7,224 bases of DNA from contig JAFDZJ010000247.1 of assembly GCA_018266965.1 (NCBI GenBank), positions 1 through 7,224 on the forward strand, in the 5' to 3' direction. The notes under the pieces were generated by a model, which ran no database searches, was not told the origin of the DNA, and was given only the letters and a program-made list of their open reading frames with translations. Origin of the DNA: Bacteroidota bacterium. Its GTDB lineage: Bacteria > Bacteroidota > Bacteroidia > Flavobacteriales > Weeksellaceae. The translations under genes were made by a program, and so were the position numbers. Below are positions 1-6,320 of this stretch, piece by piece (position 1 is the stretch's first letter; each line of letters opens with the position of its first letter).

Positions 1-500
1 AAATTGCTATTGCAAAAGCTGCCCTACAAGAAGCTCAACAAAAATATGAAAGTACCAAAACCGAGCTAGTAAAAGGTGGGGGAAAAGTAAATACCGATTT
101 CGAAAAAGCTGCCAATACAGCTTCTCAATCCATTTCTAGCGGCGTTTCTTCCTCTGGTATAAAAACTCTAGAAAGTACAAAGGACGATAGTTCTGTCCCT
201 GCTTACGACCCTGTAAAAAATGTGAAAGAAGCGGTTACAACCACCAAAGATGCTGTACAAAATTTGCCGAAAACAGTTGTAGAAAACACCAAATCGGAGA
301 TAAAAAACCAAGTGGACACCAAAGTAGAAAAAGCTAAAACAGATATTAAAAACACTACTGACAAAGCCAAAACCGACATCCAAAACGGGGTTGATAAAGC
401 AAAAGCAGATTTGAAAGCCAAAAATGATGAGGTTAAAAAAAATGTAGATGCCGAAGTGAACAAAGCGAAAGACAAACTGAACCAGTTTCTACAGAAATAA
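1..500 (+). CDS. Lys/Ala-rich helical protein with LEA-like 11-mer repeats (5'-truncated)
   Basis: The reading frame is open from base 3 to the TAA at 498-500, and its start lies left of the window. A GTG at 222 is an in-frame valine, not a credible start, because the same frame continues upstream with the same composition. The visible 165 residues are hydrophilic: an Ala/Gln/Lys helical stretch, a Gly/Ser-rich linker (about 90-165), then a C-terminal half dominated by K, D, A, T and N. Its last part consists of five back-to-back 11-residue units (bases 324-488) such as VEKAKTDIKNT, TDKAKTDIQNG and VDKAKADLKAK. No cysteine, enzyme motif or membrane helix is visible. Such repeats are typical of group-3 LEA-like and YtxH-type stress proteins, which form amphipathic helices. 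The missing N-terminus may hold a signal or membrane anchor. Stress or desiccation function is inference from composition only; a structural coiled-coil protein is the main alternative. Confidence 0.75.
   Translation, partial: IAIAKAALQEAQQKYESTKTELVKGGGKVNTDFEKAANTASQSISSGVSSSGIKTLESTKDDSSVPAYDPVKNVKEAVTTTKDAVQNLPKTVVENTKSEIKNQVDTKVEKAKTDIKNTTDKAKTDIQNGVDKAKADLKAKNDEVKKNVDAEVNKAKDKLNQFLQK
324..488 (+). repeat. Five tandem 33-bp coding repeats (11-residue units)
   Basis: Five consecutive in-frame 33-base units encode VEKAKTDIKNT, TDKAKTDIQNG, VDKAKADLKAK, NDEVKKNVDAE and VNKAKDKLNQF. The first three are close copies and the last two diverged. Hydrophobic residues (V, A, I/L) recur at fixed places in each unit, so the 11-mer period predicts an amphipathic right-handed or straight helix. 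A related unit, VENTKSEIKNQ, precedes the array after a four-residue offset. Confidence 0.7.
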
Positions 501-522
501 TAAGAACCTGTAATAAATTTCC

Positions 523-569
523 AAACTTTGCCTCAAAAAGAAAACACTTTTTTGGGGCAAAGTTTTTTT
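523..569 (+). terminator. Rho-independent terminator of the LEA-like gene
   Basis: A long hairpin pairs aaactttgcctc plus five A (523-539) with its complement at 549-565, with one G-T pair and a short loop around 540-548. A run of seven T follows at 563-569 on the + strand. It lies 22 bases after the stop at 500. It also sits between convergent genes, but on the - strand the stem is followed by ggaaattta rather than a clean T run, so it is at best a weak terminator for the phosphotransferase gene. Confidence 0.85.
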
Positions 570-595
570 ACCACTTATAACAATCCAAATCTTTG

Positions 596-2518
596 CTATT
601 GCAATTTTCGATTGATTACCCTGTACATATAATCTTGATACCACGCTTTGCAAAGCAAGATCCCTCTTTCTATTTCAGGATTTTTTGGATTGAGAATATT
701 TTTTTCCATATTCAAATCTTTTTTGTCAAAAACTCCAATTACATTTTTCCCATCAAATCGATAGATATATTTTCCGATGATAAAATTTTCCATCACCGAG
801 TCGGAATTCACAACAATTGGGACTCCTTGTTCTGGAGAAACCACACTTCTTCCCCAACTTCTAATTTTTTTATGATAACCAATCAAATCAGCTAATGTTG
901 GGTAAATATCCATTTGCTGGGTAGTTTCTGTAATTTCGCCTTGCAATTTATAGGCAGGATTGGGAGAATAAAACAAAACAGGAATCGCAAATCTATTCAT
1001 AGCCTTCTCATATTCAGCATAACCAATTTGGTTGGTATGATCAGCAACCAAAACAAAAATAGTATTGCTATACCAAGGCATCTTTCGTGCTGTTTCAAAA
1101 AATTTTTTCAATGAATAGTCTGTATAACCTATCGGTTCATGGATTTCCAGAGGACCTTTTCGGAATTTTCCTTTATATTTTTCCGGCACCTTGAAAGGGT
1201 GATGGGAGGAAACACTAAATAAAGTAGTCATGAATGGTTGCTTGGTTTGTGCTAAATTTTTAGCAAAATATTGAAAAAAAGGTTCGTCCCAAATTCCCCA
1301 AATCCCATCATAATCGGTATCATTGTTATATTCGGTTTTCCCGTAATAATGTTTGAAACCCAAAATATTTCCAAATCCCAAAAATCCCATACTCCCATTG
1401 GGAGCACCATGATAAAATGAGGTATCATAACCCATTTCGTTGGTAATAGAAACAATGGATTGGATTTTTTGGTTGGAAAAAGGAGAACTGGTAAAAGCAT
1501 CGGTAAGACTTGGTATTCCGGCCAATACCGAACTCATGCCATGTATAGATTGTCTGCCATTGGCAAAAGCATTGGTCCAGATAAGACTGTGCTGTGCCAA
1601 GCTATCCACAAATGGAGTGTAGGAAACGAAGTTTTTTATTGTTGTATTTTTGTTAAATGCTCCACTGTATTCTTTACCAAAACTTTCCAAAATAAAAATA
1701 ACGATATTGGGTTTTGGTTCGGGATTGTTGTCGGTATATAACTTATAGGGATGTATGTTTTCTTGAATAAATTTTTCATCGACAAAATGTACTTCCTGAA
1801 AATTATTAGTGTTCATCGTTCTGAAAAATGAAAAAACAGAGTTGAGTACCAAATTGGCTTGGGTTGGATTTTTCACATATCTATTAGCATCAACCAAATT
1901 CACAGGTCTTGTACTATGCTGGAAATCTCCTCTAATCCCTCCGATAGACAATATAACTACAACACATAGATATAGAAATGATAAAGTAAAATAAGGAAAT
2001 AATTTTTTAGGCTTTTCTTCTGTTATTTTAAATTTACGATAGCACCATACCCAAATAATCATCATTAAAATATATATAATAACAACCGACGGGTGTTGAA
2101 GAAAAGAGACCCAAAAAACCTTCGATATATTGGTTTCGTTTTTGGCTACTTGTACTGCGGTAGTTGTAAGTCGGGCTTGTGAAAATTTAAAATAAATAAA
2201 ATCCCCAAAATTCATAGCCAAAGCAATCCCGTTACTTATAAAATATAACCAAAATAAAAATTTCTGAAATCTTTTACTGGAATTAATAGTTAGAGGCAAT
2301 ATACTCAATACTATAAAAAGTCCATTAACATATAATATTGCTGTGGTGTCAAATTGCAAACCATGATAGGACAAATTGAGATAATCGGAGAAGGAATCTA
2401 CTTTTACAAGTTCTCTATTGTACCACCAAAAAAGCAATCTAGCTAATTGGAAGAATATATAAACCAAAAAAATACGGTATAGCAAAAATAGCATTTCTTG
2501 CTTTCGAAGTTCTTTCAT
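596..2518 (-). CDS. LTA synthase family membrane phosphotransferase (sulfatase/alkaline phosphatase superfamily)
   Basis: This 640-residue protein has the LtaS/MdoB layout. Five hydrophobic helices lie at about 9-31, 60-79, 86-105, 142-160 and 173-194, and an outward-facing sulfatase-fold domain runs from about 268 to 600. Metal-site residues are visible: E278 in ILESF, the nucleophile candidate S324 in NGRQSIHG, and D493-H494 in VADHTNQ. H370 in FYHGAPNG and H439/H440 in SSHHPF fit the substrate pocket. Known relatives move phosphoglycerol or phosphoethanolamine from phospholipids to an acceptor outside the inner membrane. Flavobacteria make no lipoteichoic acid, so the acceptor (glycan, lipid A or another lipid) cannot be read from the sequence. 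The nucleophile is Ser where LtaS uses Thr. The length is normal and no truncation is seen. The ATG at 2518 lies 17 bases after a TACATTTG promoter box, supporting this start and separate transcription from the phosphoesterase pair upstream. Confidence 0.9.
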   Translation of the reverse strand: MKELRKQEMLFLLYRIFLVYIFFQLARLLFWWYNRELVKVDSFSDYLNLSYHGLQFDTTAILYVNGLFIVLSILPLTINSSKRFQKFLFWLYFISNGIALAMNFGDFIYFKFSQARLTTTAVQVAKNETNISKVFWVSFLQHPSVVIIYILMMIIWVWCYRKFKITEEKPKKLFPYFTLSFLYLCVVVILSIGGIRGDFQHSTRPVNLVDANRYVKNPTQANLVLNSVFSFFRTMNTNNFQEVHFVDEKFIQENIHPYKLYTDNNPEPKPNIVIFILESFGKEYSGAFNKNTTIKNFVSYTPFVDSLAQHSLIWTNAFANGRQSIHGMSSVLAGIPSLTDAFTSSPFSNQKIQSIVSITNEMGYDTSFYHGAPNGSMGFLGFGNILGFKHYYGKTEYNNDTDYDGIWGIWDEPFFQYFAKNLAQTKQPFMTTLFSVSSHHPFKVPEKYKGKFRKGPLEIHEPIGYTDYSLKKFFETARKMPWYSNTIFVLVADHTNQIGYAEYEKAMNRFAIPVLFYSPNPAYKLQGEITETTQQMDIYPTLADLIGYHKKIRSWGRSVVSPEQGVPIVVNSDSVMENFIIGKYIYRFDGKNVIGVFDKKDLNMEKNILNPKNPEIERGILLCKAWYQDYMYRVINRKLQ

Positions 2519-2533
2519 AGTGCAATTATATCC

Positions 2534-2545
2534 TGCAAATGTACT
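2534..2545 (-). promoter_or_regulatory. Bacteroidota-type -7 promoter box for the phosphotransferase gene
   Basis: On the - strand this reads AGTACATTTGCA and contains an exact TAnnTTTG (2543 down to 2536), the -7 element used by the primary sigma factor of Bacteroidota. It ends 17 bases before the ATG at 2518. No good TTG -33 element is seen at the usual spacing, but a T7/A8 tract at 2559-2571 lies just upstream. The same 12 bases precede ruvX at 3712-3723. Confidence 0.55.
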
Positions 2546-2644
2546 GTAAAGCTTACAATTTTTTTAAAAAAAACTAAAAACAAATTGTATCGTTTCCTAT
2601 TTTCACAAAACTCCTATTGCCATGTTTTTACTAAAAACTAAAAC

Positions 2645-3136
2645 TCATCTATTCCCTAGCTCTATTACTTCCAAGTCTTTTACTTCTGCTCCATCTATCA
2701 CGAATCTTATCATGGTTCTAGTTTTGTGCCAACCAATATTACCACAAGCACCGGGATTGATATGCAACAGATTGTTTTTGGAATCGAATTGTACTTTCAA
2801 TATATGAGAGTGTCCGGAAATGAAAAGTTGTGGTTGCAAGGCTAATATTTGTTGTTTGGCAAGAGAAGTATATTTGCCTGGATAACCTCCAATATGCAAC
2901 ATAAGTACTTTTACATTTTCACAAAAAAAAGTTGAAAATTCAGGGTAAGCATTTCGGATTTGTTGGTTATCAATATTACCATACACACCCTTCAAAGGCT
3001 TTATCGATTGTAATTTTTCTGCAACATCAATTCCAAAATCTCCAGCATGCCAAATTTCATCGGCTTGTTGTGCATAGTACAAAATTCTGTCGTCCAAATA
3101 GGAATGATTATCGGAAAGTAGGAGTATTTTGGTCAT
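2645..3136 (-). CDS. YfcE/MJ0936-type metallophosphoesterase
   Basis: A 163-residue cytoplasmic phosphodiesterase of the calcineurin-like superfamily, full length for the YfcE/MJ0936 group. The dimetal site is complete: D9-x-H11 in LLSDNHSY, D33 in HAGDFG, GNID at 53-56, H81 in MLHIGG and GHSH at 108-111, followed by the family's NPGACG loop at about residue 132. Members hydrolyse phosphodiester model substrates with Mn or other divalent metals; the natural substrate is generally unknown and cannot be told here. There is no signal peptide. The gene begins 12 bases after the stop of the SixA-type phosphatase gene, so the two are probably co-transcribed. No convincing terminator follows in the 126-base gap to the next gene on the same strand. 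The ATG at 3136 places the first metal motif at residue 9, as usual for the family. Confidence 0.93.
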   Translation of the reverse strand: MTKILLLSDNHSYLDDRILYYAQQADEIWHAGDFGIDVAEKLQSIKPLKGVYGNIDNQQIRNAYPEFSTFFCENVKVLMLHIGGYPGKYTSLAKQQILALQPQLFISGHSHILKVQFDSKNNLLHINPGACGNIGWHKTRTMIRFVIDGAEVKDLEVIELGNR

Positions 3137-3148
3137 TTAAAAAAATAA

Positions 3149-3625
3149 TCAAATTTTTTGAGGTTCAAAAAAATGAGTCATTTTCTTATCTTCGGATTCA
3201 AAGTCAGTCCATTTTTCACAATCAACTTCAAATATTGCTACTCCACAAGTTGGGAAATGAAAAATATCTCCGGTCATATAATTGGCAAAATTGGAGATTC
3301 CATTGTTATGAGAAAACAAAGCAACAGAATGTACCGAATCGTCCAAATCTCGTATTACCGATAAGAAATTATTTTCAGAGGGATTGTATAATTTGGGTTG
3401 TTTACTACACTCAACTTCGAAAGTATCATTGAAAATATTACAAGTTTCCAATGCTCTTTTCGCTGGGCTAGTTACCAATTTTTCTATTTCTATACCATTA
3501 AATTTCAAAAAATCAGACATTTTCATTGCATCGTGTATTCCGGACTGGGAAAGTGGTCTATCGAAATCGTCAGTGTTTTCCGGCCAATCACTTTTGGCAT
3601 GCCTTACAAGAATTAATTTTTTCAT
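3149..3625 (-). CDS. SixA-type histidine phosphatase family protein
   Basis: A 158-residue histidine phosphatase (phosphoglycerate mutase-like superfamily, small SixA type). The catalytic RH motif is R8-H9 in LVRHAKSDW. DFDRPLSQSG (20-29) matches the conserved N-terminal loop, R57 in SPAKRALET is the phosphate-binding arginine, E84 is a likely acid, and SHN at 105-107 holds the second catalytic His. E. coli SixA removes phosphate from histidine phosphotransfer domains, but many SixA-like proteins have other or unknown substrates. Nothing here (no histidine kinase or HPt domain nearby) supports a specific two-component role. It is the first gene of a two-gene - strand operon with the metallophosphoesterase and is divergent from ruvX across a 103-base AT-rich gap. 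The ATG at 3625 puts the RH motif at the expected distance. Confidence 0.9.
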   Translation of the reverse strand: MKKLILVRHAKSDWPENTDDFDRPLSQSGIHDAMKMSDFLKFNGIEIEKLVTSPAKRALETCNIFNDTFEVECSKQPKLYNPSENNFLSVIRDLDDSVHSVALFSHNNGISNFANYMTGDIFHFPTCGVAIFEVDCEKWTDFESEDKKMTHFFEPQKI

Positions 3626-3711
3626 GGTATAAAATTTGGAGAAACTAAATTATAAATAAATATTGAATTAGTAACTAAAATAAATCATGGTCTGCATATT
3701 TTTCAAAATTT

Positions 3712-3723
3712 AGTACATTTGCA
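3712..3723 (+). promoter_or_regulatory. Bacteroidota-type -7 promoter box for ruvX-def-DUF5606
   Basis: AGTACATTTGCA contains an exact TAnnTTTG at 3714-3721, and the ruvX ATG follows at 3729, only seven bases later. Transcription normally begins roughly five to seven bases after this box, so the mRNA would have almost no leader. The -33 side is poor; the best candidate is TCTG at 3691-3694. Confidence 0.55.
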
Positions 3724-3728
3724 AATCT

Positions 3729-4145
3729 ATGGGACAGATATTAGCATTGGATTATGGAAGAGCGAGATGCGGAATTGCAGCTACAGACGATTTGCAACTG
3801 ATAGCAAGCGGATTGGAAACGGTTGCAACAGCAGAGCTATTGAGTTTTTTCCAAAAATACACAAAGCAAAACCTAGTAGAAATACTAGTAGTAGGGCTTC
3901 CCACAGATTTGAAAGGAAATCTATCGGAAATAGAACAAGATATTTTGAAATTTATCAATATATTTTCCAATGAATTTCCTGCCATAAAAATTGATAGATT
4001 GGACGAAAGATTTACCTCCAAAATGGCTTCTTTTTTTATAAGCCAAAGTGGAAAAAACAAAAAAGCAAGGCAAGACAAAGGACTAATTGATAAAATGAGT
4101 GCTACTATAATTTTGCAAAATTATTTAGAAAAAATAAAAAAATGA
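3729..4145 (+). CDS. ruvX: RuvX/YqgF family Holliday-junction resolvase-like nuclease
   Basis: This 138-residue, full-length RuvX (YqgF) protein has the RNase H-like fold. The three acidic sites are visible: D8 in LALDYGRARCG, E93 in LDERFTS and D121 in DKMSATIIL. VVGLP at 54-58 is the conserved strand-loop motif. YqgF proteins act on Holliday junctions or RNA ends and are linked to pre-16S rRNA processing; which role dominates in Bacteroidota is not settled. This ATG is preferred because the catalytic DYG motif falls at residue 8, as in other members. The stop overlaps the def start in ATGA at 4142-4145, implying translational coupling. It opens the ruvX-def-DUF5606 unit. Confidence 0.93.
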   Translation: MGQILALDYGRARCGIAATDDLQLIASGLETVATAELLSFFQKYTKQNLVEILVVGLPTDLKGNLSEIEQDILKFINIFSNEFPAIKIDRLDERFTSKMASFFISQSGKNKKARQDKGLIDKMSATIILQNYLEKIKK

Positions 4146-4714
4146 TATTACCAGTTAGAGCTTTTGGAGACCCGGTTCTCAGAAAAAAATGCACAGATAT
4201 TTCCGCAGATTACCCAGAGCTAAATTCGTTAATAGATAATATGTTCCAGACTATGTATGGTGCCAACGGAATTGGTTTGGCAGCTCCACAGATAGGATTG
4301 GACATTAGGCTTTTTTGTGTTGATGTTTCTCCACTATCCGAAGACGAAGATTATGCTGAAATTGCAGAGGAACTGAAAACCTTCAAAAAAGTATTCATCA
4401 ATGCCAAAATCATCGAGGAAAGTGGTGCAGAATGGAAATTCAACGAAGGCTGTCTTTCTATTCCCGATGTACGAGAAGATGTAAAAAGAAAAGAAACTAT
4501 AGTCATTGAATATCTTGATGAAAATTTTGTAAAAAAAACAGAAACTTTTTCGGATATTCGTGCCAGAGTAATCCAACATGAATATGACCATATCGAAGGT
4601 ATCTTATTCACAGATTTGCTATCGCCTCTCAAGAAAAAATTAGTGAAAGGCAAATTAAACAAAATATCCCAAGGAGATGTGAGTGTATCCTACAAAATGA
4701 GATTTCCAAAATAA
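4142..4714 (+). CDS. def: Peptide deformylase
   Basis: A 190-residue peptide deformylase that removes the formyl group from the N-terminal methionine of new proteins in the cytoplasm. All three family motifs are intact: GIGLAAPQIG at 43-52 with Q50, EGCLS at 102-106 with metal ligand C104, and HEYDH at 146-150 with ligands H146 and H150 and catalytic E147. An acidic insertion around 65-80 (rich in E and D) before the second motif fits the longer Bacteroidota form. The start overlaps the ruvX stop (ATGA). The next gene follows after 47 bases with no terminator between, so co-transcription is likely. Confidence 0.97.
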   Translation: MILPVRAFGDPVLRKKCTDISADYPELNSLIDNMFQTMYGANGIGLAAPQIGLDIRLFCVDVSPLSEDEDYAEIAEELKTFKKVFINAKIIEESGAEWKFNEGCLSIPDVREDVKRKETIVIEYLDENFVKKTETFSDIRARVIQHEYDHIEGILFTDLLSPLKKKLVKGKLNKISQGDVSVSYKMRFPK

Positions 4715-4761
4715 CATTTAACAAAAATAAAATAAGTATATTACAATAAAATTAAAGCATT

Positions 4762-5328
4762 ATGCAGTTAGAGAAAATCATTTCAATTTCTGGTAAACCA
4801 GGACTTTTCAAATTAGTTTCACAAGTGAAAAATGGATTTATCATCGAAGATATTTCCACAAAAAAGAAAGTTAGCATTGGCAACTCATCACAAGTAAGTT
4901 TGTTGGATAATATTGCTATGTTCACTCTGGATAAAGAAGTTCCGTTGTTCGAGGTATTTCAAAATATCGCTAAAACAAATGACTACACAGCAACTTTGCA
5001 CCACAAATCTACCGAAAGCGAGTTAAAAGAATTCATGGGAGTTGCACTTCCTAATTATGACCAAAGTAGAGTCTATATTTCGGATATTAAAAAACTAGCA
5101 CAGTGGTACAATCTACTCCACAAAGCTGGATATATCACTCCGGAAAGCTTTGTAATAATTGAGGAAACTACCGAAACAGCAGAAGAAACAACACCGGTAG
5201 AAGCACCTGCAAAAAAAACCGCTACTAAAAAAACTGCTGCTCCGAAAGCTGAAAAAACAGCTACTCCAAAAGCAAGTACCAAAACAGCAAAAGCAGCTCC
5301 TAAAACTGCGAATAAAAAACAAGGATAA
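4762..5328 (+). CDS. DUF5606 family protein with lysine-rich histone-like tail
   Basis: A 188-residue protein in two parts. Residues 1-132 match the DUF5606 type known from Bacteroidota: MQLEKIISISGKPGLFKLV at the N-terminus, a short beta-rich first half, and a helical second half with LPNYDQSRVYISDIKKLA (96-113) and WYNLLHKAGYI (115-125). Its function is unknown. An acidic linker (134-147, seven Glu) follows, then a tail (148-188) of only K, A, T, P and a few other residues: 12 lysines, no arginine and one acid. Such tails resemble histone H1 and the C-termini of some bacterial nucleoid proteins, so nucleic acid or ribosome contact is a reasonable but untested inference. It is the third gene behind ruvX and def, a linkage I recall from other flavobacteria, and is closed by the terminator at 5351-5379. 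There is no signal peptide or membrane helix. Confidence 0.85.
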   Translation: MQLEKIISISGKPGLFKLVSQVKNGFIIEDISTKKKVSIGNSSQVSLLDNIAMFTLDKEVPLFEVFQNIAKTNDYTATLHHKSTESELKEFMGVALPNYDQSRVYISDIKKLAQWYNLLHKAGYITPESFVIIEETTETAEETTPVEAPAKKTATKKTAAPKAEKTATPKASTKTAKAAPKTANKKQG

Positions 5329-5350
5329 TTATTTTTTAACATCCAAAAAC

Positions 5351-5379
5351 AACTCTTCAACAAAAGTTGAAGAGTTTTT
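5351..5379 (+). terminator. Rho-independent terminator of the ruvX-def-DUF5606 unit
   Basis: A perfect 11-bp stem, aactcttcaac (5351-5361) with gttgaagagtt (5366-5376), closes over an AAAA loop and runs into five T (5375-5379). It lies 22 bases after the DUF5606 stop, and the following Smr gene therefore probably has its own promoter. Confidence 0.9.
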
Positions 5380-5447
5380 ATTTGAAATAAAATAGTGTCC
5401 AAATATTTCAAAAAAAACAATATAAAAACCTTGAAGCATCAATAGAA

Positions 5448-5945
5448 ATGAAATTAGGAGATATGGTATCGGTAATAGATGAAGATTTGGAAGGAATTGT
5501 AACTTCTATTATTGATGATATTGTGTTTTTCCAAGATACATTTGGATTTGTCCATCGATACACTCAAAAAGAAATAGTTGTGAAAGACAAATCCCTCTAT
5601 CATCGTATGAAAATGGAAATAAAAACCGAAAGCACCAAGAAAAACAATTCTAAAAAACATGCAAAAAAGCATTTAGTCTTGGATTTGCATTTTGATAAAT
5701 TGGTTGATAACCCAAATGAATATTCAGGATTTGAAAGATTATTTATCCAAAAGAAAAAACTATTGGACACACTCGATTTTTGTAGAGAAAACAATTTGAA
5801 AATCCTAGAAATAGTCCATGGTATTGGAGATGGCACAGTACAAAAAATGGTAAACCAAATCCTAAACGAGCAAATGAATTTAGAATTTCATAATACAGAA
5901 ATACTACACCATCAATCGGGGAACATCATGGTGTATTTGTTATAA
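5448..5945 (+). CDS. Smr-domain protein with DUF2027-like N-terminus
   Basis: A 165-residue protein. Residues 1-46 look like a small beta-barrel (KLGDMVSVIDEDLEGIVTSI, then FGFVHRYTQKEIVV), resembling the N-terminus of Bacteroidota DUF2027/Smr proteins. A lysine-rich linker (59-75) follows, then an Smr domain at about 76-165 with LDLH at 78-81 and the signature HGIGDGT at 124-130. Smr domains, first seen at the C-terminus of MutS2, bind nucleic acids and often nick DNA or cleave RNA; no MutS ATPase part is present here. It is shorter than the roughly 350-residue Bacteroides DUF2027 proteins but appears intact. No SD is evident, and the ATG at 5448 follows an A-rich leader. The gene sits alone between a terminator and a convergent neighbour. 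Whether it acts on DNA, stalled ribosomes or RNA cannot be told. Confidence 0.85.
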   Translation: MKLGDMVSVIDEDLEGIVTSIIDDIVFFQDTFGFVHRYTQKEIVVKDKSLYHRMKMEIKTESTKKNNSKKHAKKHLVLDLHFDKLVDNPNEYSGFERLFIQKKKLLDTLDFCRENNLKILEIVHGIGDGTVQKMVNQILNEQMNLEFHNTEILHHQSGNIMVYLL

Positions 5946-5948
5946 AAA

Positions 5949-5977
5949 AACTCGACAAACTGAATATTTGTCGAGTT
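5949..5977 (-). terminator. Intrinsic terminator between convergent genes, oriented for the DUF6370 gene
   Basis: A perfect 11-bp stem, aactcgacaaa (5949-5959) with tttgtcgagtt (5967-5977), has a 7-base loop. Read on the - strand it is followed by a run of T (complement of the seven A at 5944-5950), a proper terminator for the 5997-6320 gene. On the + strand it is followed by ataaaa, so it is weaker for the Smr gene, though it lies only three bases after that gene's stop and may stop both. Confidence 0.8.
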
Positions 5978-5996
5978 ATAAAACACTATGAGTTGG

Positions 5997-6320
5997 TTAT
6001 TTTTTCGCCGTATCGTTTTCTACAAACTGAAACTCTTTTGCATAGAATTTATTGTTTTTTAGTTCACCTGTTACCAAAGCTTTTTTGGTAACATTGCAAT
6101 ATCCATTATCGGCATGTGGATCACCAAGTGATTTTTTGTTTACCCCTTCAACATAATAAGGTTTGCCATCTATTTTCACTGCAATAGCACAACCTTTGTC
6201 GCTTTTCATATTGTAGATACACATACCACAACCAGCTTCTACCACTTGTTTTTCTAATTTTTTTTGTGCAAAAATCACCACTGAAAACAACACTAAAAAT
6301 AATCCTAATAATTTTTTCAT
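5997..6320 (-). CDS. Secreted four-cysteine DUF6370 family protein
   Basis: A 107-residue exported protein. Residues 1-19 form a signal peptide (MKKLL, a hydrophobic core, then VIFAQ) with likely cleavage after A18, and no lipobox cysteine is present. The mature part of about 89 residues carries four cysteines: C31 and C34 in AGCGMC, C44 in KGCAIAV and C75 in DNGYC. HADNGYC and the preceding DP add conserved acidic and His residues. This matches the small Bacteroidota family I recognise as DUF6370, whose function is not established. The CGMC pair could bind a metal or form a disulfide after export. The protein is unlikely to be a thioredoxin, since it is too short and lacks the fold's cis-proline region. 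It is a single gene with the terminator at 5949-5977; a near-consensus TAATTTTA box lies at 6348-6341 on the - strand, 20 bases before the ATG. Confidence 0.8.
   Translation of the reverse strand: MKKLLGLFLVLFSVVIFAQKKLEKQVVEAGCGMCIYNMKSDKGCAIAVKIDGKPYYVEGVNKKSLGDPHADNGYCNVTKKALVTGELKNNKFYAKEFQFVENDTAKK

Noticed and set aside
203..475. Hydrophobic 90-codon frame on the - strand, resembling a membrane protein
   Set aside because: It is the antisense of the lysine/alanine-rich repeat gene: Lys, Asp and Thr codons read backwards as Phe, Val and Ser. The hydrophobicity is an artefact.
593..895. 100-codon frame on the + strand
   Set aside because: It is antisense to the C-terminal part of the phosphotransferase, which has clear family motifs through this region.
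596..2518. Calling the phosphotransferase a true lipoteichoic acid synthase (ltaS)
   Set aside because: All context points to a Gram-negative Bacteroidota cell without LTA, the nucleophile is Ser, and the LtaS W/R substrate residues after the conserved His are not seen. Only the family name is supported.
2624..2638. Small inverted repeat gttttt-act-aaaaac after the phosphoesterase operon
   Set aside because: The stem is only six A/T-dominated pairs with no T tract following on the - strand, so it is too weak to call a terminator.
2932..3432. 166-codon open frame on the + strand
   Set aside because: It lies wholly antisense to the metallophosphoesterase and SixA-type genes, spans their junction, and its translation shows no domain-like pattern. 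It is a shadow of AT-rich coding on the other strand.
5073..5420. 115-codon hydrophobic frame on the - strand
   Set aside because: It is antisense to the DUF5606 gene and its A/K/T tail and crosses the terminator hairpin. There is no independent evidence for it.
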